Source of the DNA: Bacillus sp. ISL-37
GTDB taxonomy: Bacteria > Bacillota > Bacilli > Bacillales > Cytobacillaceae
Length of the DNA: 64,000 nucleotides
Reading direction: 5' to 3'
Assembly: GCF_018613315.1 (NCBI RefSeq)
Contig: NZ_JAGGQL010000005.1
Span: 1-64,000, forward strand
Shown: positions 8,433-16,284 of the stretch, piece by piece
How the letters are laid out: each line of letters opens with the position of its first letter
Position numbering within the stretch: the stretch's first letter is position 1
Program-made: the position numbers and the translations under genes
The notes under the pieces: model-generated
Database searches by the model: none
What the model saw: only the letters and a program-made list of their open reading frames with translations
What the model was told of the DNA's origin: nothing

Positions 8433-9449
8433 TCATATAATCCTGCGCCCGCTTTTACCAAGGGCGTAGTATATACCATGCTGCAGGGTTTGCAGACATT
8501 CATATTTTTTCAGGCCGGTCAGTGTTTCGGTTATCACCATTGCCAATTCAGCTGAAATCCCTACCAGGATCACCTCTACTCCGAGCAATCTGGCCGCGGA
8601 ACCTAATTTTTCGATCAACTCGGCCGTATAAGGGGAGATTTCCTTATTTAAGCCAGTAAGATCGAGCAAGACATATCTTGCTTGATATTTTGGGAGATTG
8701 TTCAGCGTGTTCATTATCAAATCCTCAGCACGTTCCTCATCGTATCTCCCAATCAACGGGACAACGACGATTCCATCAAGTACTGGAATGAGCGGAGATG
8801 ATAATTCCTTGACTAAATCCTGGAGCATTCTAGTTTTTTCCGCTACCAGGCTTTCCAGCTGCTGAATTTGCTTGGCTTCTTGTCTCCTTGCCATTTGCCA
8901 AATACTTTCCTGTACATTCATGTCAGATGGGAAGTATTCCACAATGGTATATGGGTTGGAGTCATTTTGGTACTCGACGATTTCATACCAGAAGTTCCTC
9001 CCAAACAAGCCAGTAAAAACACCTGCATAATGCGCGGGAACGAAAATCCCTTGTTTTTCTTGGGCTCCAAGTTTATTCATTTTATATTCCCAGTCATCTT
9101 TGATATATAAAGTAAAATTCTTCGTATCAACATCCATTTTTTCGACTCTCACATAACCCCATCCAGCTGGAACATATGTGTCCGAGAGCCAGCCCACCAC
9201 ATTGGATGTATTGATTTCCTTCATTTCCTTGAAGCCTTCACCGACGATGATTCCCTGGCGGAAACCAGTCGCCTCAAGTACGAGATTCGTGGCCTCTTCG
9301 CCTGTAATTTCATTAATAGTATCGAAGAAGGTTTTCATGGCAGACACCCAGAAAAATACGACATCCCCTCCTTCAAACAACACCCGGCCAGTAGCCAAAT
9401 CCCACTTCAATTCCACTCCGCCAACAACAAGATCCTTTTGCATCTCCAC
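8433..9449 (-). CDS. STAS-domain regulatory protein with V4R-like sensor region
   Basis: 338 residues. The C-terminal part, about 217-335, is a STAS domain of the RsbR/SpoIIAA type (IPVLDGIVVVPLIGRYD, YVLLDLTGLNKEISPYT). The linker at 185-215 is a short coiled coil. The N-terminal 160 residues resemble a 4-vinyl-reductase/V4R-like ligand-binding fold (FRQGIIVGEGFKEM, AGVFTGLFGRNFWYE), which is my inference. Such proteins act in stressosome-like partner switching. Start is GTG at 9449 with AGAAGGTGA upstream. It faces away from the gene at 9639 and precedes the peptide cluster, so a regulatory role for the cluster is possible but unproven. Confidence 0.7.
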   Translation of the reverse strand: MEMQKDLVVGGVELKWDLATGRVLFEGGDVVFFWVSAMKTFFDTINEITGEEATNLVLEATGFRQGIIVGEGFKEMKEINTSNVVGWLSDTYVPAGWGYVRVEKMDVDTKNFTLYIKDDWEYKMNKLGAQEKQGIFVPAHYAGVFTGLFGRNFWYEIVEYQNDSNPYTIVEYFPSDMNVQESIWQMARRQEAKQIQQLESLVAEKTRMLQDLVKELSSPLIPVLDGIVVVPLIGRYDEERAEDLIMNTLNNLPKYQARYVLLDLTGLNKEISPYTAELIEKLGSAARLLGVEVILVGISAELAMVITETLTGLKKYECLQTLQHGIYYALGKSGRRII

Positions 9450-9540
9450 TTAATTCACCTTCTAGTAATAGTTTATGTAAAAAGTTAATTGAGATTTATT
9501 ATCAAAATTCGACCTAACACCTTTCAAATCCTGCCAAAAT

Positions 9541-9554
9541 TGACAATGTTGTCA
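9541..9554. promoter_or_regulatory. inverted repeat, possible operator
   Basis: TGACAA-tg-TTGTCA, six-base perfect arms, sits in the divergent region between the STAS gene (starts 9449) and the small gene at 9639. The position suggests a repressor site; no protein is assigned. Confidence 0.3.
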
Positions 9555-9638
9555 GGATGAATCTCCATCTTTCTATTCAGTTAATTGAGAAACTTAGCTT
9601 ATTTAATTTATCGAATGGTAAATTATTGAGGTGACATA

Positions 9639-9776
9639 TTGAGGTGCAGTCAAAAAGAACGCTTGCTTGTCGAAAGTTCGATTCTTTCCGGAGTGATGAG
9701 CACTGTTATTTTAGTTCTGACCATCTACCATAATGCAAAAGTTCTGTATAAACTGGATAAAACCAGGAAGGATTAG
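9639..9776 (+). CDS. small membrane protein, TTG start, 45 aa
   Basis: The TTG at 9639 follows GAGGTG by 5 nt. The product has a polar start (RCSQKERLLVE), one probable membrane helix (ILSGVMSTVILVLTIYH) and a basic tail (KVLYKLDKTRKD). An internal ATG at codon 20 would cut the helix, so the TTG is preferred. No homologue recognised. Confidence 0.4.
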   Translation: MRCSQKERLLVESSILSGVMSTVILVLTIYHNAKVLYKLDKTRKD

Positions 9777-9856
9777 TGATTCTCTCGCTATCCTTCCTAT
9801 TGTGAACACATGCATTCTCTCATTTTAAAAGATTCTCGCAAACGTACGCTGAGATT

Positions 9857-10063
9857 CTACCCGTAGAACCCCACAGCATTCAATACAAACACACCAACCA
9901 ATGTCACACAAGTACCAGTTAGTGCTGCGATTCCTGCGGTCCTTATTTTTTTCGATTCGAACCAAACGGTCATGGATACTATGATGGTAAAAATGAAACC
10001 GAAAAAAATAGCAGCTGCCGGATTCGTCGGACCTAACCAGTCATACCAATTCAGAAAATCCAA
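9857..10063 (-). CDS. small two-helix membrane protein
   Basis: 68 residues with two membrane helices, about 16-33 (AAIFFGFIFTIIVSMTVW) and 44-65, separated by a short ESKKIRT loop. GGAAGGAG lies upstream of the ATG. Nothing in it indicates a specific function. Confidence 0.6.
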   Translation of the reverse strand: MDFLNWYDWLGPTNPAAAIFFGFIFTIIVSMTVWFESKKIRTAGIAALTGTCVTLVGVFVLNAVGFYG

Positions 10064-10160
10064 ATAACTACACTCCTTCCAATCTTTTACTTATATACGA
10101 TTCTATCACTATTAGGTTTCATTTTTACACTAAGCTTTGAAAAAACGTATTTAATACAAA

Positions 10161-10187
10161 AAGCATAGGATTCAGTCCTATGCTTTA
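10161..10187 (-). terminator. terminator of the SDR gene
   Basis: AAAGCATAGGA and TCCTATGCTTT pair around a five-base loop; the minus-strand read ends in TTTTTG. The stem overlaps the stop codon of the SDR gene. Confidence 0.8.
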
Positions 10188-11099
10188 CGATCCTGTCACC
10201 TGTCCTCCATTCACATGGAGCGTCTGTCCCGTTACGAAACGTGAATCGTCAGATGCCAGGTATACAAAGGTTGGCGCGATTTCGAATGGCTGGCCTTGAC
10301 GTTCCATCGGGTTGCCGGCTAACGCAACCTGGTCAGCAGAAAAGCTGGATGGAATAAGTGGAGTCCAGAATCGGCCTGGAGCAACAGCATTCACGCGAAT
10401 CCCCTTGTCAACGAGATTATTGGCCAGTGCCCTAGTAAAACCGACATTCGCCGCTTTTGTTGCGGTGTAATCAATGAGTTGGTCGTGCCCATAATAGGCA
10501 ACGACCGAAGCGGTGTTGATGATGGAGCTCCCTGCTTTTAAATGTGGCAACGCTGCCCGAGTCGTGTAAAAATGCGAGTAGATATTGACCTTGAAGGTAT
10601 CATCGAACTGTTCATCGGTTATATCCAAAAGACTCATCTGCTGAAATTGGATGCCAACGTGGTTGCAAAGAATATCCAGCTGATTGAACGCCTCAACTGT
10701 TTTTTCAACAATCTCAATACATTGCTGCTTATTCCGCAAATCCCCCGCCAAAAGCAAACAGCGTTGTCCGATTTCTTCTACTCTTGTCTTCGTCCGGTTG
10801 GCATCCTCATGTTCATCAAGGTAGGCAATAGCCACATCGGCTCCTTCTTTCGCAAAAGCAATCGCGACTGCTGCACCCATGCCGCTGTCACCACCAGTAA
10901 TGAGAGCTACCTTTCCTTTTAATTTACCGCTCCCTTTGTAATGGGGATTTTCAACAATCGGCCGGGGAATCATCTGGCCCTCCACACCTGGTTGCCGATG
11001 CTGTCTTTGCTCCGGAACAGTAAGAGCAACTTCCTCATACTTTGTGATCTTGCCGTAATTTGGGTGCATCGGGTATGCTCGCTTCTCGTTGTTAGACAT
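10185..11099 (-). CDS. SDR-family NAD(P)-dependent oxidoreductase (YhxC/YhdF-like)
   Basis: 304 residues, the length of the 'extended N-terminus' glucose-dehydrogenase-like SDRs of Bacillus (YhdF, YhxC, YhxD). The dinucleotide motif TGGDSGMG is at about 70-77, and the catalytic YTATK lies near 212-216 with the Ser in IINTASVV. The N-terminal 45 residues ([19 protein letters not shown]) are the tail shared by that subgroup. It probably reduces or oxidises a small carbonyl or sugar with NAD(P)H; relatives are general-stress proteins. ATG at 11099 follows AGGAGG. Confidence 0.88.
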   Translation of the reverse strand: MSNNEKRAYPMHPNYGKITKYEEVALTVPEQRQHRQPGVEGQMIPRPIVENPHYKGSGKLKGKVALITGGDSGMGAAVAIAFAKEGADVAIAYLDEHEDANRTKTRVEEIGQRCLLLAGDLRNKQQCIEIVEKTVEAFNQLDILCNHVGIQFQQMSLLDITDEQFDDTFKVNIYSHFYTTRAALPHLKAGSSIINTASVVAYYGHDQLIDYTATKAANVGFTRALANNLVDKGIRVNAVAPGRFWTPLIPSSFSADQVALAGNPMERQGQPFEIAPTFVYLASDDSRFVTGQTLHVNGGQVTGS

Positions 11100-11234
11100 C
11101 TCTAAACCTCCTGAGACTTTACATTCTGAATCAGGTTATGTTAGGCAGAAGCCTATCGTGCCTGGCAATGAAAGGTGTCAAACTTGCTGCGGCTGAATAA
11201 AGTGAAGTGAAGCTGTAGCGAGGAGGAGAACGAT

Positions 11235-11408
11235 TTGCAGAACTTACAATACAGTCCGGAGGTAAAACTGTTATTAGTCAATCAGTCCAATGAAAAGGTG
11301 CAGGTTCTTTATAATGACAATAGCGTAAGGTTCGAAATGCCAAAAATCGGACCACGGCCGCCTTATTATGCTTATCCGCGATATGAGCAGTATTATCCGA
11401 TTATTTAA
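11235..11408 (+). CDS. small Pro/Tyr-rich protein, TTG start, 57 aa
   Basis: A strong AGGAGGAGAACGAT precedes TTG at 11235. The product has a beta-like N-terminal half (VKLLLVNQSNEKVQVLY) and a C-terminus rich in Pro and Tyr (PRPPYYAYPRYEQYYPII). Composition recalls small Bacillus spore-associated proteins, but that is only an impression. It is divergent from the SDR gene and convergent with the catalase gene. Confidence 0.55.
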   Translation: MQNLQYSPEVKLLLVNQSNEKVQVLYNDNSVRFEMPKIGPRPPYYAYPRYEQYYPII

Positions 11409-11446
11409 TGTGGCAGACTCCCCATTTTAAGAAACTGAATAAAATG

Positions 11447-11486
11447 AAAAGGCAACACAGAGTCAAAACTCTATGCTGCCTTTTTT
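11447..11486. terminator. bidirectional terminator
   Basis: A long imperfect stem, AAAAGGCA..CAGAGT with ACTCT..TGCCTTTTTT and loop caaa, shared by the small gene ending at 11408 and the catalase gene ending at 11490. Confidence 0.8.
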
Positions 11487-11489
11487 ACA

Positions 11490-13148
11490 CTAATATGGAC
11501 CTGTTTCGTGGCTTTTCTTCACCGCAGCTTTTGTCGCTTCATTTGCAGATAATGAGCCTTGTCCACCCTGCCCATATTTGGAGTAACCTGATTCACGGCC
11601 AGGAACATTATCTTCCTTCGCCATTTTCCCAAGTTCCTTCACTCGCTTTTCGATCCCTTCCTTCACGCGGCGGCCATAGGCTTCATCCGCTTGTGTGAAG
11701 TGCTCGATCATCGCGTCCTGAATCTTTTTGTTGCATGCTGCGAGTGCCTCAGAGAGATTCTTAATCAACTCTTCACGCTCCCAGTCATCAAGGCTGCGAT
11801 AAGTGTGACCAGCCTGACCATAGTTATTAGGACGGTCAATTGGCTCACTTACTACCGCTGCATTGTAAGATGGCTGATGTGGCGGGTGGCCATAATTACC
11901 CGTTTCCTCGAATCCTCCTAGCATCGATGGCTCATAATTGATATGTGGATTGTCCCCAGACTCTTTCGGGTCACGGACATCCATCTGGCCGCGATGTTGA
12001 TTTGTTCGAATAGGTGCTTTCGGTGCATTCACCGGCAACTTCAGATAATTGGCACCGATCCGGTAGCGCTGTGTATCAGAGTATGAAAATGTACGGCCCT
12101 GAAGCATTTTATCATCCGAGAAATCCATTCCATCAACTAACACTCCGGTACCGAAAGCAGCTTGCTCAATTTCAGAATGGAAATCAACTGGATTGCGGTC
12201 CAACACCATACGCCCTACAGGCAGCCATGGGAACTGATCCTCTGGCCAAAGTTTCGTATCATCGAGCGGATCAAAATCAAGTTCCGGATGATAGTCATCC
12301 TCCATAATCTGGACAAAGAGCTCCCATTCCGGATAGTCTCCACGCTCAATCGCTTCATATAGATCCTGGGTTGCATGCCCGACATTTTTCGCCTGAACCT
12401 CATTGGCTTCTTCTTGTGTCAGGTTGCGAATTCCCTGTTTCGGCTCCCAGTGGTACTTAACAAGCACAGCCTCGCCTTTCTCATTTACCCATTTATAAGT
12501 ATTAACACCAGAACCCTGCATATGGCGGTATGTAGCTGGAATACCCCATGGCGAGAAAAGGAAAGTAATCATATGTGTTGCTTCAGGTGTTCTTGAAACA
12601 AAATCAAACATGCGTTCTGGATTTGGCACATTTGAAGCCGGGTCTGCTTTAAACGCATGAATCATATCAGGAAACTTCATTGCATCGCGGATAAAGAAAA
12701 TCTTCAGGTTATTCCCGACTAAATCCCAGTTTCCATCCTCCGTATACATTTTAACCGCAAAACCGCGTGGATCCCTTGCCGTTTCCGGAGAATCCTTCGC
12801 CCCGGCAACTGTAGAGAAACGGACCATTAGAGGTGTTCTTTTTCCCGCACCTGAAAAAACTTTCGCACGAGTATACTTCTCAACTGGTTCATCGCCCACT
12901 TTTCCGTATGTTTCAAAATAACCGAACGCTCCAGATCCACGTGCGTGTACCACACGTTCAGGCACTTCTTCACGATCAAAATGAGAAATCTTTTCGATGA
13001 AATGGTAATTTTCAAGAGTGGCCGGACCACGATTGCCAACAGTACGGATGTTTTGGTTATCTCTAACAGGATGCCCCTGGCGTGTCGTCAGCTTCTCACG
13101 CTTCATGTCATCCCTGTTTGGAGTGTTTTTATCCTTATTCTCAGCCAA
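11490..13148 (-). CDS. haem catalase
   Basis: Monofunctional haem catalase, 552 residues, disproportionating H2O2. Distal catalytic His68 is in PERVVHARG. The distal Asn is 146/147 in VGNNLKIFF. The proximal haem-ligand motif [14 protein letters not shown] is at 352-365 with Tyr356. The length, about 70 residues beyond KatA, and the Gly/Lys-rich C-terminal tail place it nearer the KatX-like Bacillus catalases, though I do not assign a symbol. Start is TTG at 13148, 8 nt after AGGAGG. No clear PerR box is visible in the 290 bp upstream, beyond which lies a 52-bp repeat array. Confidence 0.95.
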   Translation of the reverse strand: MAENKDKNTPNRDDMKREKLTTRQGHPVRDNQNIRTVGNRGPATLENYHFIEKISHFDREEVPERVVHARGSGAFGYFETYGKVGDEPVEKYTRAKVFSGAGKRTPLMVRFSTVAGAKDSPETARDPRGFAVKMYTEDGNWDLVGNNLKIFFIRDAMKFPDMIHAFKADPASNVPNPERMFDFVSRTPEATHMITFLFSPWGIPATYRHMQGSGVNTYKWVNEKGEAVLVKYHWEPKQGIRNLTQEEANEVQAKNVGHATQDLYEAIERGDYPEWELFVQIMEDDYHPELDFDPLDDTKLWPEDQFPWLPVGRMVLDRNPVDFHSEIEQAAFGTGVLVDGMDFSDDKMLQGRTFSYSDTQRYRIGANYLKLPVNAPKAPIRTNQHRGQMDVRDPKESGDNPHINYEPSMLGGFEETGNYGHPPHQPSYNAAVVSEPIDRPNNYGQAGHTYRSLDDWEREELIKNLSEALAACNKKIQDAMIEHFTQADEAYGRRVKEGIEKRVKELGKMAKEDNVPGRESGYSKYGQGGQGSLSANEATKAAVKKSHETGPY

Positions 13149-13440
13149 AATGAATACCTCCTTTAATTCGTCATCCTTATACTATCTCCGCTTGGGAAAT
13201 TTATACAGGCACGCATGTTACCATATAAAAACTTTCAATTTATATAAATTTAATAAATTGACAGGTTTAGTCTTTAGATTTTTATATAGAACGGCTTTAG
13301 TATGTACTATTGTAGACGGATTCCTGCGCTTAAGAATTTCCAGCATCATTCATCCCTCCACTGATAAATTTTAATTAATTAATAGTCCGCGGAATAGATG
13401 ATATGGAACTTTGGAAACTATGACTTTACAGGACCAATAG

Positions 13441-13915
13441 ATGACGGACACTTTCTTCTTTCTACGGTCAATTTCTGTCCGTCATGCACCCTATGACGGA
13501 CACTTTTCTCCATTTTCAGATGATTTTTGTCCTTCATGACCATGATGACGGACACTTTCTTCTCTTTACTGTAGATTTCTGTCCGTCATGCACACTATGA
13601 CGGACACTTTTCTCCATTTTCAGATGATTTTTGTCCTTCATGACCATGATGACGGACACTTTCTTCTCTTTACTGTAGATTTCTGTCCGTCATGCTCCCT
13701 ATGACGGACACTTTTCTCCATTTTCAGATGATTTTTGTCCTTTATGACAATGATGACGGACACTTTCTTCTCTTTCCGGTCAATTTCTGTCCGTCATGCA
13801 CCTTATGACGGACACTTTTCTCCATTTTCAGATGATTTTTGTCCTTCATGACCATGATGACGGACACTTTCTTCTCTTTACGGTCAATTTCTGTCCGTCA
13901 TGCACCCTATGACGG
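13441..13915. repeat. 52-bp direct-repeat array A (nine units)
   Basis: ATGACGG recurs at 13441, 13493, 13545, 13597, 13649, 13701, 13753, 13805, 13857 and 13909, exactly 52 bp apart. Odd and even units alternate in sequence, giving a higher-order period of 104. Each unit starts ATGACGGACA and contains TGTCCGTCAT (odd) or TGTCCTTCAT (even) 35 nt later, so each can form a 10-bp stem. The frame changes with every unit, so it does not code. It lies between the divergent catalase gene and the gene at 14090. Confidence 0.97.
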
Positions 13916-14089
13916 ACGCAATCTACCTTTTCCCCATCGTTTTCCGACCATCATGGATTGGTTTTCTGTCCATCATATGCCTATAAATCGGCATCTAATG
14001 AGACTATAGGAAAGGTAATAAATTCGACTTTAAAAAAACGCATGAAACCAATACAACCCTTAAACCGTATTAAATCTGGAGGTGATCAA

Positions 14090-14320
14090 ATGACATTTAA
14101 AAGCATGATTGTTACTCTTGGTACTTTTCTTCTTACTACGGGTATTCTCTACCTGATTGGACATTCTTTTTCGATAACCTCGTTAATGTTTCAATACGAG
14201 TTCTCTTCTGATTCAGATGGTTTCTTCATTTCAGGCGGTTCATTGCTTCCCTTGATTATTGGCCTGATTGCCAGTTATCTCGCTGAAAAGATTTATGTTC
14301 ATAGGCATCGGCAAGAATAG
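14090..14320 (+). CDS. small membrane protein
   Basis: 76 residues with two hydrophobic helices, about 5-25 (MIVTLGTFLLTTGILYLI) and 50-68, and a His/Arg-rich tail (KIYVHRHRQE). The chosen ATG at 14090 has GGAGGTGATC directly upstream. The frame is open to 13958 but the extension has no ribosome site. Function unknown. Confidence 0.6.
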   Translation: MTFKSMIVTLGTFLLTTGILYLIGHSFSITSLMFQYEFSSDSDGFFISGGSLLPLIIGLIASYLAEKIYVHRHRQE

Positions 14321-14329
14321 GACATAAAA

Positions 14330-14360
14330 AAACGCGTTGCCCCGAAGGACCAACGCGTTT
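14330..14360. terminator. bidirectional terminator
   Basis: AAACGCGTTG pairs with CAACGCGTTT around an 11-nt loop, between the convergent genes ending at 14320 and 14375. Confidence 0.85.
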
Positions 14361-14374
14361 AACTGTGCCACAAA

Positions 14375-14920
14375 TTATTGACCTATAATCTTCATCTCTT
14401 TTAATGGATAAAATACAACCTTTGTTGTCCCAATGATACTGTCAATCGGAACAGCACCAATATGGCGGCTATCCTTACTATTCCTTCGGTTATCCCCCAG
14501 TACAAAAACATGGCCTTTTGGAACAACATCACTGCCAACAGGCGTCTCATCTAACGTAAAAGAGCCAGTCAGCAGCCCATTCGTGATGAGCTTTTTGCTT
14601 TTATCCAAATATGGTTCTTCATAAGGCTTCCCATTTATATAGAGGACATCGTCTTTGTATTCTACCCGGTCACCTGGAAGTCCAATTACACGTTTGATAT
14701 AATCCTTTTCCTCGGTTGCATGGAAAACGACGATATCAAACCGTTTCGGCTCGCCGATTTTTGTAACGAACATCCTCTCCTGACTATGCAAAGTTGGCTC
14801 CATGGAAGCACCTTTTACCTCAATAGGAGTCATTAAAAACGATCGAACAACAAAAGCTATTACTATGGCGATAAGAAATGCCTTTGCCCATTCCCAAATT
14901 TCATTTCGCTCTTTTACCAT
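14375..14920 (-). CDS. type I signal peptidase (SipS/LepB family)
   Basis: Membrane-bound serine protease that removes signal peptides from secreted preproteins. From the ATG at 14920 it has 181 residues, typical of Gram-positive Sip proteins. One N-terminal membrane anchor lies at about 12-28. The catalytic Ser39 is in GASMEPTL, the general base Lys76 in DYIKRVIGLPGD, and the box E motif LGDNRRNSKDSR is near 150. A TTG six codons upstream keeps the frame open, but AAAGG is spaced 9 nt from the ATG, which is preferred. Confidence 0.93.
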   Translation of the reverse strand: MVKERNEIWEWAKAFLIAIVIAFVVRSFLMTPIEVKGASMEPTLHSQERMFVTKIGEPKRFDIVVFHATEEKDYIKRVIGLPGDRVEYKDDVLYINGKPYEEPYLDKSKKLITNGLLTGSFTLDETPVGSDVVPKGHVFVLGDNRRNSKDSRHIGAVPIDSIIGTTKVVFYPLKEMKIIGQ

Positions 14921-14998
14921 ATGGCACAACCTTTCCAAACTATTCTATTGGATTCTATTTCCACATAGAACATTGGAAATCCTTCTTCATGAACAAAA

Positions 14999-15033
14999 AG
15001 CGCAAGCGCCTCGAGGGGCTAGGCGCTTGCGCT
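14999..15033. repeat. GC-rich palindrome of a Bacillaceae interspersed type
   Basis: AGCGCAAGCGCCT and AGGCGCTTGCGCT are perfect 13-bp arms around cgaggggct. It resembles the interspersed AGCGCAAGCGCC palindromes common between Bacillaceae genes and stands out by GC content. It lies upstream of the signal peptidase gene; without a T-run it is not an obvious terminator. Confidence 0.7.
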
Positions 15034-15087
15034 GGATTCTGAATACGACATGTAGTTATTCATAACTAAGTAATTTACCTAAACAAA

Positions 15088-15107
15088 AAAGAGGCAAAAG
15101 CCTCTTT
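15088..15107 (-). terminator. terminator of the glutaredoxin gene
   Basis: AAAGAGGC, loop of 4, GCCTCTTT with a T-run on the minus strand, 10 nt after the glutaredoxin stop codon. Confidence 0.85.
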
Positions 15108-15116
15108 TGGTAATGA

Positions 15117-15350
15117 TTATTTATTTACATACTGCATCAGTGTATCCGGGTCAAAACCGAGAACCCAGTTGCCATTTACTTTCGTTTGTGGCACACCCAT
15201 CTGGCCTGTTTCTTCAACCAGTTTTTGCGCAGCAGCTTGATCGTATTGTACATTTACTTCTTTGTAGTTTAATCCTTGACCCTCAAGGAATTGTTTCATC
15301 ATTGTGCAGTAAGGTCAAGTATTCGTTGTGTAAACAGTAATATCATTCAT
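15117..15350 (-). CDS. glutaredoxin-family protein with in-frame TGA at the catalytic Cys (candidate selenoprotein)
   Basis: ATG at 15350 follows AAGGAGG by 8 nt. The frame reads MNDITVYTTNT, then TGA (15317-15315), then PYCTMMKQFL and on to the stop at 15117: 77 residues if TGA is read as an amino acid. Relatives carry CPYC here, the redox motif of the glutaredoxin/NrdH fold, so TGA replaces the nucleophilic Cys and predicts UPYC. The remainder is intact, with the cis-Pro motif MGVPQTKVNG and C-terminal GFDPDTLMQYV. A terminator follows. The alternatives are a fresh nonsense mutation or a sequence error; a shorter protein from internal ATGs would lack both the redox Cys pair and a ribosome site. 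Sec machinery cannot be checked in this window. Confidence 0.8.
15273..15289 (-). promoter_or_regulatory. candidate bacterial SECIS stem-loop
   Basis: In the mRNA, UCCUUGA and UCAAGGA form a perfect 7-bp stem around GGG. The loop starts 32 nt after the UGA at 15315. Known bacterial SECIS elements need a loop 16-37 nt after UGA with a G in its first two bases; both hold. The hairpin also encodes residues of the protein, so chance pairing is possible. Confidence 0.5.
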
Positions 15351-15490
15351 TCTATATGCCTCCTTAAATTTTTATACCCTATAATGTATTATCCCAGTTA
15401 TGCTAAATTTATGCAAAAAAGAAGCATCGGGATACCTATGTTTTTCCCTATTTCACTGAAAAAAAACAGGATGGGAGGTATTCTAAATGG

Positions 15491-15712
15491 ATGGTGAGTG
15501 GGAATCTAACCAAAGAAAAGTACTCACTAAAAAGAAAACTCACTCCTGGAGCGGCGGCAAGATCAATGGAACTTCTCATCATCCCAATCGCTATCGCATT
15601 TTTTGCCAAGTTCATACATACTGTTAATGCTGTTTCAAAAGTTCGAAAAGAACTGGAACTTGTTAAAAAACAAAATGAAGAAATTATTGTGTTATTCAAT
15701 TCTCACACGTAA
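15491..15712 (+). CDS. small membrane/coiled-coil protein
   Basis: 73 residues. A basic N-terminus (KYSLKRKLTPGAAARS) precedes one membrane helix (MELLIIPIAIAFFAKFIHT, about 26-44) and a coiled-coil-like tail (KVRKELELVKKQNEEI). GGGAGG lies 12 nt before the ATG at 15491. An ATG four bases earlier has better spacing but opens another, less protein-like frame; translation could also start at the internal MELL. Function unknown. Confidence 0.5.
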   Translation: MVSGNLTKEKYSLKRKLTPGAAARSMELLIIPIAIAFFAKFIHTVNAVSKVRKELELVKKQNEEIIVLFNSHT

Positions 15713-15723
15713 AGTAAGTAGGT

Positions 15724-16059
15724 TTACTGTCGTGGAGCAAAAAGCATAACCGAAACGCCGATCATACAAATACCGGCTCCAACCCAGTCGTAAAAATCAG
15801 GAGGTTTCTTATCAACTCCCCAGCCCCATAGAACAGACAAAACAATGAACACGCCTCCGTAAGCAGCGTAAACTCTGCCGAATGATGGGAAGGATTGAAA
15901 CGTAGCAATGACACCATAAAGAGCGAGTGCCAGTCCTCCTCCTATCCCCCAATAAAACGGTTTTCCTTCCCTCAGCCAAAGCCAGACCAAATATCCACCG
16001 CCAATTTCGGCTATTCCTGCAATAATGAACAAAATAATTGCACTAAAAATGAGAATCAC
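15724..16059 (-). CDS. YnfA/UPF0060 family membrane protein
   Basis: 111 residues with four membrane helices and the family signature [19 protein letters not shown] near the N-terminus, followed by [11 protein letters not shown] and the C-terminal WDxxGAxICxxG-like segment. UPF0060 proteins resemble small multidrug-resistance transporters; substrate unknown. GTG at 16059 overlaps a weak GGAA, so the exact start is unsure. Confidence 0.85.
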   Translation of the reverse strand: MILIFSAIILFIIAGIAEIGGGYLVWLWLREGKPFYWGIGGGLALALYGVIATFQSFPSFGRVYAAYGGVFIVLSVLWGWGVDKKPPDFYDWVGAGICMIGVSVMLFAPRQ

Positions 16060-16140
16060 TTCCTAAATTGATATGTACTAGCATTATAACGTAATTTTAC
16101 GACCATAATTAGGAAGTTCAACATGCTTCATGACCGTTTT

Positions 16141-16208
16141 ATAGCGACTTTTTTATTTTTATAGCGAGTTCTTCAATTATTATAGCGACTTTCTCTTTTT
16201 TATAGCGA
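16141..16208. repeat. 20-21-bp direct-repeat array (four copies)
   Basis: ATAGCGA recurs at 16141, 16161, 16182 and 16202, each followed by a T-rich spacer (cttttttattttt and similar). It lies between the divergent ynfA-like and AAA ATPase genes, close to both promoters. The period is two DNA turns, like the array at 53871. Confidence 0.9.
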
Positions 16209-16284
16209 AATGGAAATTTAGCTTGTTTTTTTCCAGTTTCAATTTGTTAAAATAGAGAAAAAGATACGTCAGGCGGTTGGTTTT

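Noticed and set aside
13441-13915. CRISPR array
   Set aside because: Units are near-identical along their whole 52 bp with no unique spacers, no leader, and no cas genes in the window. The same applies to the arrays at 28012, 40028, 43234 and 53871.
15117-15302. A 61-residue protein starting after the TGA of the glutaredoxin gene
   Set aside because: No ribosome site precedes these ATGs, the AGGAGG lies at the upstream ATG, and the redox motif would be lost.
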